From assembly GCF_018372875.1 (NCBI RefSeq), contig NZ_JAHAIF010000009.1, positions 1 to 64,000 on the forward strand: a DNA stretch of 64,000 bases, given 5' to 3'. The position numbers and the translations under genes were made by a program. The notes beneath the pieces were generated by a model. The model searched no databases, was not told where the DNA came from, and saw only the letters and a list, made by a program, of their open reading frames with translations. Of this stretch, positions 1 to 12,171 are shown piece after piece; the stretch's first letter is position 1; the number at the start of each line of letters is the position of its first letter. Source of the stretch: Clostridium sp. Its GTDB lineage: Bacteria; Bacillota; Clostridia; Clostridiales; Clostridiaceae.

Positions 1-651
1 ATGATTTTAGAACATATACCTACAGAACAAATATCATTGTGCTATGATATTGTGGAATATGCTAAGAACATGTTAAACTGTGAACTTAATGATTATATTT
101 ATGTAACATTAACTGATCATATAAGTTATACATTAAAATTATTTGATGAAGGGATAGAAAGACCCAACATATTGATTTGGGAAATAAAAAAGTTTTATCC
201 TAAAGAATATAATATTGGATTAAAGGCTTTAGAGTTTATTGAAAGTGAACTTGGTAAAAAGCTTAATGAAGAAGAAGCCGGAAATATTGCACTTCACTTG
301 ATAACAGCTCAGATTAATGGAAAAAGCGATAAAACTGATATTGCTTATAATATGACCAAAAAGATTCAGGATATACTAAATATTGTGAAATATACATATG
401 ATATTGAATTAGATGAACACTCTTTAAACTATGAAAGGTTTATTACTCATTTAAGATTTTTCTTTAAAAGACTTAATAATAAAACACAGTATAGAAATGA
501 AAATGAAGACTTTCTTTTACCACAAGTAAAGGAAAAATATAAAGATGCATATAAATGTATGCTTAAGATAGAAAAATATTTAAATATAGAGTTAAGTCAT
601 GAAGAACAGCTTTATTTGACACTTCATATTAAGCGTATTGTAAATAGATAA
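1..651 (+). CDS. LicT/BglG-family transcriptional antiterminator, C-terminal part (5' end outside window)
   Basis: Partial gene: the window opens inside it, so the Met at residue 1 here is probably internal. The 216 visible residues hold both PTS regulation domains. PRD1 has conserved His at visible residues 40 and 99, and PRD2 at 150 and 209. The N-terminal RNA-binding CAT domain (about 55-60 residues in LicT) lies upstream. In this family, PTS phosphotransfer to the PRD histidines controls dimerisation, and the active dimer binds a RAT RNA hairpin to prevent termination. The RAT target and a beta-glucoside PTS gene follow directly at 675-2664, which supports aryl-beta-glucoside control. Family assignment is firm; the substrate is inferred from context. 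Confidence 0.9.
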   Translation: MILEHIPTEQISLCYDIVEYAKNMLNCELNDYIYVTLTDHISYTLKLFDEGIERPNILIWEIKKFYPKEYNIGLKALEFIESELGKKLNEEEAGNIALHLITAQINGKSDKTDIAYNMTKKIQDILNIVKYTYDIELDEHSLNYERFITHLRFFFKRLNNKTQYRNENEDFLLPQVKEKYKDAYKCMLKIEKYLNIELSHEEQLYLTLHIKRIVNR

Positions 652-674
652 TAATAGAAATAATTAAATATTTA

Positions 675-762
675 GGATTGTTACTGTTAAATCAGGCAAG
701 ACCATTAGGTTTAAAAATACAAAAGAAATTTAGTATTATTAAACTTTAGGTCTTGCTTTTTT
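675..762 (+). promoter_or_regulatory. RAT antiterminator site overlapping an intrinsic terminator
   Basis: Positions 675-703 match the ribonucleic antiterminator element of the BglG/LicT family (GGATTGTTACTG, then a short variable loop, then CAGGCAAGACC). The last bases (GCAAGACC, 696-703) are also the 5' arm of a hairpin whose 3' arm GGTCTTGC lies at 749-756, followed by a T run. The two structures are mutually exclusive. When the antiterminator protein encoded just upstream is active, it should stabilise the RAT and allow read-through into bglP. Confidence 0.9.
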
Positions 763-786
763 ATATATAGATTATGATTAATTTAA

Positions 787-2664
<1,878 letters not shown>

Positions 2665-2676
2665 GATGGATATAAC

Positions 2677-3749
<1,073 letters not shown>

Positions 3750-3765
3750 AATAAATAAAAGAAAG

Positions 3766-3810
3766 GAAGTCTATTATGAGTGTTATTCATAATAGGCTTC
3801 TTTATTTTTT
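3766..3810 (+). terminator. Rho-independent terminator after the bgl operon
   Basis: Near-perfect 15-bp inverted repeat (3766-3780 with 3786-3800) with a 5-nt loop, followed by TTTATTTTTT. Confidence 0.85.
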
Positions 3811-3954
3811 GAGTTAATCTTTTAGGTGAACTATTTTTTATGTTCAAAAATAGAATAAAAAGTTATCTTTAGCATTAGGGAATATATGTAAAGTTCTCAT
3901 TTTCGGAATAAGGTTAAAATGGTTAAAGATATAGTAATATATTAGTATTTTCTC

Positions 3955-5499
3955 AACAACATTAGAAGTTCCAGAAGGTAAATATGTATATAAATTTAAA
4001 CCTTATAGTGGCAATGATTGGTCAGATGCTTTCTTAGATTCAGGTAACCAAGTAATATCTGATGGTAACTCTGTAATTTATGTTGGAGAAGAAAGTAAAG
4101 TAGAAAATAAGTATGTAGAGTTTAAGTATGTAAAACCAGATAAGGATTTTGAAGATTGGAATATATGGATGTGGTCGGCAGGCTTTGATGGAATGAAAAA
4201 GAACTTTTCTTCTTTTGATGGAGATACTGCTACAGCAAGATTCTTAGTTCCAGAGGGCGCATCTACAATAAGTTTTATTATTAGAAAAGGGGAGTGGGTA
4301 GATAGATATAGGGATAGGAATTTATATTTTAATAATGCACAGGATCAAATTGAAAGTGTTAATGTAAAAGTTGAAGATGAAAATGGTAACTCTAACTTAT
4401 ATGGTATGCCTTATGATTCTACCAACCAATACTTTGAGTATAGGCTTAACAATATTCAAGAAGGAAGATATGAATATACCTTTATAGTAGATGGAGAAGA
4501 GGCTAAATCAGGTGTTGTAGACTTAAAGTTATATTATATTAACGGAGTAGCTGAAGTATCACCTAAAGAAGTTGATTATCATCAAAACACAGTAGTTAAG
4601 GTTACTTTAGATGAAGATGTAAGCAAAGATAATATAAAAGAAATTTATATGGATTTATCAGAAGTTGGTGGATGTAATAAAGTTCCTATGGATTTAGCTT
4701 TATTATAGAATTGATACAGTTAAACATGTAGAGGGAGCTACTTGGAAATCATTGAAAAACAGCGTAACAGAGATAGATCCTACCTTTAAGATGATAGGTG
4801 AATATTATGGAGCTGATGTAGATTCAACATTTAACAAGTTAGAAAATGGTGAAATGGATGCATTATTATAACTGATAAAGGTATTCCAGTAATTTATTAT
4901 GGTGAAGAGTTAGGCATGACTGGTAAGAACGGAATGGAATTAGGTGATGCTAAGAGATATGATATGGACTTTTCTAGATTAGAAGATCCTGAATATGCAA
5001 AAGTTTATAATCATTATAAGAAATTATTAAATATAAGAAAGGATAACTCTCTAGTATTTTCTAAAGGTGATAGAGTAACTATTGGCGGCAGTGATGAAGA
5101 TAAGTTTAGTGCATTTAGTAGAACTTATAACGGTGAATCTGGAGTTACAGTTCTAAATATTGATGAGGTGGAACAAGAACGCTCTATAGATGTTCCATAT
5201 GAGGTAGGAACTGTACTTGTTGATCGTTATAACAATAAGGAATATACGGTTAATGAAAATGGAGTAGTAAATGTGGCGATACCGGCTATTAGTGAGGGGG
5301 AACAGTTATATTAACAACTAAAAAGACATCTAGTGATTCAGATAATGGAAATGTAAATAATGGAGTTAACAAAGATGAAAGTGGGGATACTATTAAGACT
5401 GGTGATTCTTTAAAGATGGAAGGCGTTATATTCCTAGTAGCATTAATGGTTACTTCATTAGGAGCTATTATTAAAAACAAAAAGAAAGTAGCTAAATAA
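3955..5499 (+). pseudogene. Cell-wall-anchored amylopullulanase (GH13) remnant
   Basis: Pieces of a large secreted starch-degrading enzyme are legible in several frames. 3960-4708 encodes pullulanase-associated (PUD/CBM41-like) carbohydrate-binding repeats (for example EDWNIWMWSAGFDG and the following Ig-like segment). 4710-4871 encodes a GH13 catalytic fragment with the nucleophile region YRIDTVKHV and the acid/base region MIGEYYG. 4870-5314 encodes the end of the catalytic barrel (GIPVIYYGEELGM) and the C-terminal beta domain. 5310-5499 encodes a sortase-like tail: KTGDS, a hydrophobic segment, then KNKKK. The signal peptide and most of the barrel are gone, with a stop at 4706, another near 4868 and a frameshift near 5310. 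Confidence 0.85.
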
Positions 5500-5506
5500 T
5501 AAAAGA

Positions 5507-5541
5507 GGATGTATCAAAATTTATTTTGATACATCCTTTTT
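5507..5541. terminator. Bidirectional rho-independent terminator
   Basis: Near-perfect inverted repeat GGATGTATCAAAAT...ATTTTGATACATCC (5507-5536) with A-rich left and T-rich right flanks. It lies between the amylopullulanase remnant and the convergent hydrolase gene. Confidence 0.85.
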
Positions 5542-5557
5542 AAAATATTTTATTATA

Positions 5558-7423
5558 TTATCCCATGAACATGAATGTATGACAAGTAAATACTGAAGCA
5601 ACTTGCATGAAGCATAGTAAGCTTCCTACTATAATTCCAGGAACATAAGGATTATTACAATATTTAAATATACGACGTAATACAAGTATAGCTATTGGGA
5701 ACACAGGTATTGCATTAATCATATATGTGAATGTAAATGTTGATCCAAATATATTTTGCTGTACCCCTGTCTTAGCAAATAAATAGTATCCAACAAATGT
5801 GATTACAAGTGCAGGGATCATATTCATAAATGCAAAGAATAAATCATTTAACCATGTAGGCTCTTTACCAATTTTTGAGTAGTATGCAGAATTTATTGCA
5901 ATACTAACAGCGATACCAAACAATAAATAGAATGGTAGGTAAGTAAAGAATAAGTATAAGTGATCTAAAGGTAATTCACGCATTCCCCATAGATAATAAC
6001 GTAAATCTATTTGGAATATATATTGTGCAATATACACAACAGCTAGTACACTTAATATTCCTATGATAGCTAATAATATTGACTTTATAACATCAATAAA
6101 TGGAATTCTTACACCCCATTGCTTTAAAGTATCTCCTTCTTTTCTTCCATATAAGAAGTAAGAACCAAAAGAAGTAAATAACATGAAAAGTCCATTAGCT
6201 AATGCCCATAAAGCGTATATATTACTTGTTTGTTGTGGCAATTGATTTGTTACAAAGTATCCTAATCCTTTATTAAAGATTACAGATATACTTATGAAAG
6301 CAAATGCACAGTTAAGAATGGTTAATGACCAGAACCAAATTTTTCCTTTTTTATTTGGAGCAGGACGTAATTGTTTATTATCTTCAGCTTTTAAGCTAGA
6401 GAAGAATTTTGTTTTTGTTAATACTGCAATTGTAAATATACATATAGCTAAGGCACCAGCAAGTCCTAAAATAGATGCGATACTATAGAATTTCCAAATT
6501 TGCATACTACCAAGTTTATATTGTGGAGCTTCTAATGTTTCTTGGAAAAAGTCCACTACTGATGCTACAGCACCACTACCACCTTGTGGCTTTGGATGAA
6601 TTTCGTTAGCTTTTGTAATACGACGAATTACTTGTTTACCATTTATATCAGTTGAGTATGTATGTCCAGGAAGTACTTCATCACCTGGGAATGCAGATGG
6701 TGCTTGTCCAAAACTAGCGAATGATTTAGCTTCATTAGAAGCTAAGAACTCTTGAGCTGATATTATTTTTCCAGTATCATCTTGGGTACTGAAATAAACA
6801 TGGTCGTAGAATGTATAGTAAAGACCTACACTACGGTCTCCATATACGTTTGCCCAGTTTCCTTCAAAATCTTTAAAAGTAGGGTTACTTGCAATAAGGT
6901 ATACTGAAGAGATTAATTTATTAGGACTCATATTATCTAAAGTAACACTAATATTTGTAGCATTACCACCCATTGAATGACCAACTATACCTATTTGGTT
7001 TGAATCAACATAATCTAAATCGCTTGCATATCTTACAGCAGAGTAAATTCCATATCCTTCTGTGTTGATATCAGTGAAGAATGTTTCATAAGAGGTTATA
7101 TCAGAACCACCATGGTTTAACATATCAGGTGTTATAACAACGAATCCACGACGAGATAATTCTAATGCATATTGAGCATAACATTCTTTTGTTGTTGATA
7201 AACCATGAGCAAATACAACAGCAGGAGCTTTATTTTCTGATGTTGCATTTTTTGGACTATAAACACGAATACTAACATTATCACCAGATCGTGTTTGTAT
7301 TGTTGTAGTTTCAATTCTTACTTTTCCAAAGTTACTTAGAAGTAAGTTAGAACTAATTAAACAAAATAGAGTAAAAATTAATGAGAAAATTAGTCCACGT
7401 TTAGCTGTAAATTTCTTTTTCAT
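5558..7423 (-). CDS. Alpha/beta hydrolase fused to a polytopic membrane domain
   Basis: 621 residues. Residues 1-30 form an N-terminal membrane anchor. Residues about 45-300 are an alpha/beta hydrolase domain with an oxyanion-region HG at 73-74 and the nucleophile elbow GHSMGG (Ser150). From about residue 310 to the end there are several hydrophobic segments, giving a C-terminal multi-pass membrane domain. The catalytic domain should face outward if the N-terminal anchor follows the positive-inside rule (MKKKFTAKR). GGGAG precedes the ATG. It is divergent from an AraC regulator at 7625, which may control it. Substrate unknown; lipid, ester or peptide cleavage are all possible. Confidence 0.8.
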   Translation of the reverse strand: MKKKFTAKRGLIFSLIFTLFCLISSNLLLSNFGKVRIETTTIQTRSGDNVSIRVYSPKNATSENKAPAVVFAHGLSTTKECYAQYALELSRRGFVVITPDMLNHGGSDITSYETFFTDINTEGYGIYSAVRYASDLDYVDSNQIGIVGHSMGGNATNISVTLDNMSPNKLISSVYLIASNPTFKDFEGNWANVYGDRSVGLYYTFYDHVYFSTQDDTGKIISAQEFLASNEAKSFASFGQAPSAFPGDEVLPGHTYSTDINGKQVIRRITKANEIHPKPQGGSGAVASVVDFFQETLEAPQYKLGSMQIWKFYSIASILGLAGALAICIFTIAVLTKTKFFSSLKAEDNKQLRPAPNKKGKIWFWSLTILNCAFAFISISVIFNKGLGYFVTNQLPQQTSNIYALWALANGLFMLFTSFGSYFLYGRKEGDTLKQWGVRIPFIDVIKSILLAIIGILSVLAVVYIAQYIFQIDLRYYLWGMRELPLDHLYLFFTYLPFYLLFGIAVSIAINSAYYSKIGKEPTWLNDLFFAFMNMIPALVITFVGYYLFAKTGVQQNIFGSTFTFTYMINAIPVFPIAILVLRRIFKYCNNPYVPGIIVGSLLCFMQVASVFTCHTFMFMG

Positions 7424-7499
7424 ATGTTTCTCCCTTCACATAAATGAAAATTTAATCTTAAGTTAATAAATAATTTAACCTTACGTGATTATTATAGTA

Positions 7500-7513
7500 G
7501 GCAAACGATTTCA
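7500..7513 (-). promoter_or_regulatory. Candidate cre (CcpA) site upstream of the hydrolase
   Basis: On the minus strand, TGAAATCGTTTGCC matches the cre consensus TGNAANCGNTNNCA at all but the last defined base. It lies just upstream of a TATAAT-like -10 on the same strand (plus 7491-7496), a position where CcpA would repress. Inference only. Confidence 0.4.
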
Positions 7514-7624
7514 TTTATATCATTATTGTGTTCAGTTTATATGACAATGTTGTTGTGGTAACAAGAATATACTTTTTAAATATGATAAAACTTTTTATAA
7601 TAACGTTATCAAAGGGAGGATATT

Positions 7625-8566
7625 ATGAATAAGAAACTAGAAATCATTGATTACCCAAATATAAAAAATATGAATTTGTTTGTGGTGGAAATTGATTATC
7701 GCGAGCCCCATCTTCACCCTGAAGTAGAGATGTTGTTTGTTTTTAAAGGTAACCCTATTTTTATTATTAATGATGAACAATTTCAATTTCAGCCGGGAGA
7801 TGTTATTTTACTTAATAGTAATGATGAGCATGAAATAATTTCACAGAAGGAAACATCAATATTTTTATGTTTGCAAATATTACCTAAGTATTTTGAAGGA
7901 TATTTTCCCCAAATTAGCCATGTGGTTTTTACTGATCATTGTAGATATGATATCAAGCATAATTTATTGATTTATACTTTTCTAAAGCTTGGAGAAGTTT
8001 ATATAGAAAAGCCAAAATATTATCAAATTAACTGTGCAAGTATGATTAATATTATGTATTTCTATTTATTAAATCAATATTCAAAATATGAATTAAACAC
8101 TGATTATAACGGAGCAATTTGTCAGAATAAATTACGTTTAAGTAGGATTACAAGTTATATAGAAGAACATTATAATGAAAAAATATCATTACAGGATATT
8201 GCAGATAGAGAAGGATTATCTGTATACTTTTTATCACATTTTATTAGGGAACATTTAAAGCAGAATTTTCAGGATTATCTAACTTTTGTAAGGTTTAATC
8301 ATGCAAGAGATATGATTCTTACTACTAATATGAAATTAATAGATATTTGCTATCATTGTGGGTTTTCAGATTATCGCTATATGAACCAAGCTTTTAAAAG
8401 ATATTGTAATTCTACACCAAAAGAATTTAAAAATAGTTCATCTACTACAAGGGTAAAAAAGCCATCACCAGGTGGAAGTAATCAAATAATATATAGTGAA
8501 GAAGATGCACTATATACTATTAGAAAGGCTTTTCAAGATTTTAATTTGTTTGAACCTAATATATAG
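7625..8566 (+). CDS. AraC-family transcriptional regulator with N-terminal cupin domain
   Basis: 313 residues. The N-terminal about 100 residues form a cupin-type sensor (EPHLHPEVEMLFVFKG, then a PGDVILLNSNDEHE segment). The C-terminal double helix-turn-helix of the AraC/XylS family spans about residues 172-275 (ISLQDIADREGLSVYFLSHF and the second helix pair CYHCGFSDYRYMNQAFKRY). The start is fixed by AAAGGGAGGATATT before the ATG. Such regulators usually sense sugars or small metabolites. Divergent transcription from the membrane hydrolase at 5558-7423 makes that gene the first candidate target. Confidence 0.85.
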   Translation: MNKKLEIIDYPNIKNMNLFVVEIDYREPHLHPEVEMLFVFKGNPIFIINDEQFQFQPGDVILLNSNDEHEIISQKETSIFLCLQILPKYFEGYFPQISHVVFTDHCRYDIKHNLLIYTFLKLGEVYIEKPKYYQINCASMINIMYFYLLNQYSKYELNTDYNGAICQNKLRLSRITSYIEEHYNEKISLQDIADREGLSVYFLSHFIREHLKQNFQDYLTFVRFNHARDMILTTNMKLIDICYHCGFSDYRYMNQAFKRYCNSTPKEFKNSSSTTRVKKPSPGGSNQIIYSEEDALYTIRKAFQDFNLFEPNI

Positions 8567-8584
8567 ATAGTATAGAGTAAAGAG

Positions 8585-8628
8585 AAGGAAATGCTAGAAA
8601 TATTTGATTTATCTACATTTCCTTTTAT
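8585..8628 (+). terminator. Rho-independent terminator after the AraC gene
   Basis: AAGGAAATG (8585-8593) pairs with CATTTCCTT (8616-8624), with further inner pairing, followed by TTTT. It serves the plus-strand AraC gene and lies just before the end of the convergent regulator. Confidence 0.6.
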
Positions 8629-8638
8629 ATTTTGGTGT

Positions 8639-9334
8639 TTAAATATTTTTATATTTGTTTCTAAATTCTAAAGGGGTCATATTTTCTTTTTTCTTAAAAA
8701 CTGTATTAAAATAATTTTGGTTTGAGTAACCGATAGATAATGCAATATCTGCAATGCTCATATCTGTATTCACTAAAAGTTCTTTACCTTTCTCTATTCT
8801 TTTTTCATTTAAATATCCTATAACAGTTTTCTTTTTAGTTTTCTTAAATACATTACAAAAATAAGTTTTATTAAGATTTAATTCTTTAGAAATTACATCT
8901 AAATTAATATCCTCAGAGTAGTGAGAATCGATATATTTAATAGCTTTTGTTACATTAAGATTATGACTTTCTTCTTTCACCTCTATATTTACATAAAGTA
9001 GTTGTATTAAATGAGGAAGACAATGAATTGGCTTGTATAGAATATCTTCTATATTATTCTTTTCTGTAGAATAGGGACCAATTACATAAAAGCCATAAGT
9101 ATAATCATTGGGGATTATTGGACAGATTGTAATAAAAGTATTTTGTTTTTTGTTTATGTTTATAATATTTTTTTTATCATGAATTCTTTCTAAAATTCTA
9201 TGAATCTTAGCATTAACAGGATTACCTAATGAAAATAATAAAGATCCATTTTCAGTGTAAGCTTCAATATTAAGATGAGTACAATTGTGGAAGTTATCTA
9301 TATTCTCTTTTGCTTTATCTAATAAAGTTGTCAT
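8639..9334 (-). CDS. AraC-family regulator with short N-terminal sensor domain
   Basis: 231 residues. Residues 1-115 form a compact ligand-sensing region resembling the PocR-type sensory fold (NCTHLNIEAYTENGSLLFSLG, then a CPIIP...YGFYVIGPY segment). Residues about 128-228 hold a typical AraC DNA-binding domain (ISKELNLNKTYFCNVFKK; IALSIGYSNQNYFNTVFKK). A strong TTTTGGAGG ribosome site precedes the ATG. It is divergent from the iron-siderophore transporter at 9507-13104 with a Fur box between them. AraC regulators beside siderophore uptake genes often activate them in response to the ferric siderophore; that role here is inferred from position. Confidence 0.8.
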   Translation of the reverse strand: MTTLLDKAKENIDNFHNCTHLNIEAYTENGSLLFSLGNPVNAKIHRILERIHDKKNIININKKQNTFITICPIIPNDYTYGFYVIGPYSTEKNNIEDILYKPIHCLPHLIQLLYVNIEVKEESHNLNVTKAIKYIDSHYSEDINLDVISKELNLNKTYFCNVFKKTKKKTVIGYLNEKRIEKGKELLVNTDMSIADIALSIGYSNQNYFNTVFKKKENMTPLEFRNKYKNI

Positions 9335-9412
9335 TTATATGCCTCCAAAAGTTTTTGCCTAAATATTTTATAAAAAAACAAAATATTTTATAAGACAAAG
9401 AATGATAAAATT

Positions 9413-9438
9413 GATAATATTAATGAGAATCATTATCA
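9413..9438 (+). promoter_or_regulatory. Fur box
   Basis: TGAGAATCATTATCA (9424-9438) matches the 7-1-7 Fur motif TGATAATNATTATCA at 14 of 15 positions. The wider stretch from 9413 extends the inverted repeat. It lies between the divergent AraC regulator and the siderophore transporter operon, so it could repress either or both under iron-replete conditions. Confidence 0.8.
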
Positions 9439-9506
9439 AACGATTATTAATATGAATTATATCAATATACATAGATTTTGTCAAAGAAGCATTCAGAGGT
9501 GAGTAG

Positions 9507-10460
9507 ATGAAGAAAAGGTATTTAATTATTATATTAATTATACTATCCATATTATCTCTATTCGTAGGGGTAACTAATATTAAATTAGGAGATATATTTG
9601 CTTTAGATAGCACAAAGATAGAAATATTATTAACAAGTAGAGTTCCAAGATTAATAAGTATAGTTGTTGCTGGTATTGGATTAAGCATAAGTGGTCTTAT
9701 AATGCAGCAAATAAGTAGAAATAAGTTTGTTTCACCAACAACAGCTGCAACTGTAGATTTCGCAAAGCTTGGAATATTAGCTTCAATGTTAGTGTTCTCA
9801 TCTGCAACAACAATGCAAAAAATGCTTATATCATTTTCATTTTCTTTAGTAGGTACAATGATATTCATGAAAATGACAAAAGCAATAAAGTTTAAAAATA
9901 TAATATTCATACCTTTATTAGGTATGATGCTAGGAAAAGTGGTAAATTCAATAACTACATTTTTTGCTTATAAGTATGATTTAATTCAAAATCTTTCTTC
10001 ATGGATGGAGGGGGATCTATCTATGATAATGAAGGGGAATTACGAATTATTATATTTAAGTATACCAGTAGTTATAATTTCATTCCTTTATGCTAATAAG
10101 TTTACTGTAGCAGGAATGGGGGAGGATTTTGCAACGAACCTAGGCTTAAATTACAATGCAGTAGTTAATATTGGACTTGTTATTGTATCAATAATATCAG
10201 CAGTAACAATAATAACTGTAGGAAATATTCCTTTCCTTGGATTAATAGTTCCCAATATAGTTAGTCTTTATTTAGGGGACAACTTAAAAAATTCTTTATA
10301 TCATACAGCCTTACTTGGACCTATATTCCTTTTAGCTTGTGATATATTTGGAAGAATAGTTATCTTCCCATTTGAAATATCTATAGGAACAACAGTAGGG
10401 GTTATAGGAAGTGCAATTTTCCTTTATATGATAGTAAGGAGGTCCGGAAATGAAGCATAA
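9507..10460 (+). CDS. yclN: Siderophore ABC transporter permease, FecCD family (YclN/CeuB/FatD type)
   Basis: 317 residues with eight to nine predicted membrane helices and the FecCD signature regions RVPRLISIVVAGIGLSISG near residue 45 and GNIPFLGLIVPNIV near residue 245. First of four genes in the order permease-permease-ATPase-binding protein, the same order as Bacillus yclNOPQ (petrobactin) and Campylobacter ceuBCDE. RBS AGAGGTGAG precedes the ATG. The Fur box about 70 nt upstream fits iron-repressed expression. The family is certain; the exact siderophore is inferred from gene order. Confidence 0.85.
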   Translation: MKKRYLIIILIILSILSLFVGVTNIKLGDIFALDSTKIEILLTSRVPRLISIVVAGIGLSISGLIMQQISRNKFVSPTTAATVDFAKLGILASMLVFSSATTMQKMLISFSFSLVGTMIFMKMTKAIKFKNIIFIPLLGMMLGKVVNSITTFFAYKYDLIQNLSSWMEGDLSMIMKGNYELLYLSIPVVIISFLYANKFTVAGMGEDFATNLGLNYNAVVNIGLVIVSIISAVTIITVGNIPFLGLIVPNIVSLYLGDNLKNSLYHTALLGPIFLLACDIFGRIVIFPFEISIGTTVGVIGSAIFLYMIVRRSGNEA

Positions 10461-11400
10461 AAAATTACTTCTAGCTTTGGGAATAGCAGCAGCAATATTA
10501 GTAACAGTCTTTTTATTAATAGGATTAAATGAAAATAATTTTGATTATGCTTTATCAAGACGTATACCTAAAATTATAGCAATGATATTAGTTGGAATAT
10601 CAATAGGATTTTCATCCTTAGTGTTCCAAACAATTACTAACAACAGAATTTTAACACCTAGTATATTAGGGCTAGATTCATTGTATGTGCTTTTACAAAC
10701 AACATTAATATTCATCCTAGGGTCAGGTTCAGGAGTAGTAAATGGAAAGAACGCAAATTTTGTTATATCGATAGTAATAATGATCATATTTTCTTCATTA
10801 ATATATAAATTTATATTTAGAAAAAATAGCAGCAATATATTCTCACTATTACTAATAGGGGTTATATGCGGAACATTATTTGAAAGCTTAACAACGTTTA
10901 TGCAGGTATTAATTGATCCATTAGAGTTTCAGATGGTACAAGATAAAATGATGGCAAGCTTTAATAATATAAATACTGAAATATTACTTATATCTACTGT
11001 AGTAATAGCACTTTGTATAGTTTTTAGTATGGATTTTTTAAAGATATTAGATGTTATGTCTTTAGGAAGAGATGAAGCAATAAACCTTGGTGTTGATTAC
11101 GATAAGATTACTAAAAAGATGTTGGTGGTTATAGTAATACTTACATCAGTATCTACAGCACTAGTAGGTCCTATAACATTCTTAGGACTTCTAGTAGTAA
11201 ATATAGCTAGACAACTCGTGAAAACATATAAGCATAGTGAACTTGGACTAGCAACAGGTTTTATTAGTGTAATAGCTTTGATAGGTGGACAGCTTGTAGT
11301 GGAAAGAATATTGAATTTTGGAATGACAATAGGAGTAATAATAAATTTTGTAGGTGGAATCTATTTCATTTATCTTGTAATGAAGGAGAGAGCAAAATGA
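10450..11400 (+). CDS. yclO: Siderophore ABC transporter permease, FecCD family (YclO/CeuC type)
   Basis: 316 residues, the second FecCD permease of the operon, and the heterodimer partner of the product at 9507. Motifs include RRIPKIIAMILVGISIGFSS near residue 37 and GPITFLGLLVVNIARQLV near residue 240. The start overlaps the end of the upstream gene by 11 bp, with AGGAGG inside that gene as ribosome site, so the two are translationally coupled. The stop overlaps the start of the ATPase gene by 4 bp. Confidence 0.85.
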   Translation: MKHKKLLLALGIAAAILVTVFLLIGLNENNFDYALSRRIPKIIAMILVGISIGFSSLVFQTITNNRILTPSILGLDSLYVLLQTTLIFILGSGSGVVNGKNANFVISIVIMIIFSSLIYKFIFRKNSSNIFSLLLIGVICGTLFESLTTFMQVLIDPLEFQMVQDKMMASFNNINTEILLISTVVIALCIVFSMDFLKILDVMSLGRDEAINLGVDYDKITKKMLVVIVILTSVSTALVGPITFLGLLVVNIARQLVKTYKHSELGLATGFISVIALIGGQLVVERILNFGMTIGVIINFVGGIYFIYLVMKERAK

Positions 11401-12152
11401 TAGAGGTAAGAGGAATTACAAAGAAATATGGAAACAAAAATGTTGTAGACAATGTTTCTTTAAAAATAAAAGAAGGAAAAATAACTTCATTTATAGGTCC
11501 TAATGGTGCAGGTAAAAGTACTTTACTTTCGATAATAAGCAGACTTATAAAGAGGGATGCAGGTGAAGTTTTAATAGATGGTAAGGAAATATTAGAATGG
11601 GATAATAAAGAGCTTGCTAAGAAAGTTTCTATATTAAAGCAATCTAATAACATAAATATAAAGCTTACTATTAGAGAGTTAGTTAGCTTTGGAAGATTTC
11701 CTTATTGCCAAGGAAATTTAAAGGATGAAGATATTGAATTTGTGGACAAGGCAATTGAATATATGCAGCTTAAGGATATTGAAAATAAGTACTTAGATGA
11801 ATTAAGTGGTGGTCAAAGACAAAGAGCGTATATTGCCATGGTAATAGCTCAAAACAGTGATTATATCTTACTAGATGAGCCATTAAATAATTTAGATATG
11901 AAGCATTCAGTTGAGATTATGAAGATATTAAGAAGATTAACTGATGAGCTTGGAAAAACAGTTATTATAGTAATCCACGACATTAATTTTGCATCTTGCT
12001 ACTCAGACTATATTGTAGCTTTAAAGGATGGAAAAGTAGTTAAGGATGGTCCTACAGATGAGACAATCCAAAAGGAAGAACTTGAAAATATTTATGAAAT
12101 AAAATTTGATATTCAAAATATAGATAACAGAAAAATATGTGTATATTTCTAA
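11397..12152 (+). CDS. yclP: Siderophore ABC transporter ATP-binding protein (YclP/CeuD type)
   Basis: 251 residues. Walker A GPNGAGKS at about residues 35-42, ABC signature LSGGQRQR near 138, Walker B YILLDEP near 160 and the switch His in VIHDINFASC near 194. This is the FepC/FecE subclass that powers iron-chelate uptake. ATGA overlap with the upstream permease. The product would sit on the cytoplasmic face of the YclN/YclO pair. Confidence 0.9.
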   Translation: MIEVRGITKKYGNKNVVDNVSLKIKEGKITSFIGPNGAGKSTLLSIISRLIKRDAGEVLIDGKEILEWDNKELAKKVSILKQSNNINIKLTIRELVSFGRFPYCQGNLKDEDIEFVDKAIEYMQLKDIENKYLDELSGGQRQRAYIAMVIAQNSDYILLDEPLNNLDMKHSVEIMKILRRLTDELGKTVIIVIHDINFASCYSDYIVALKDGKVVKDGPTDETIQKEELENIYEIKFDIQNIDNRKICVYF

Positions 12153-12171
12153 ATAAAAAGGAGAAATGAAA

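Noticed and set aside
9368..9910. 180-codon minus-strand frame opposite yclN
   Set aside because: Overlaps the Fur box and the start of a clear FecCD permease; composition mirrors antisense of membrane codons.
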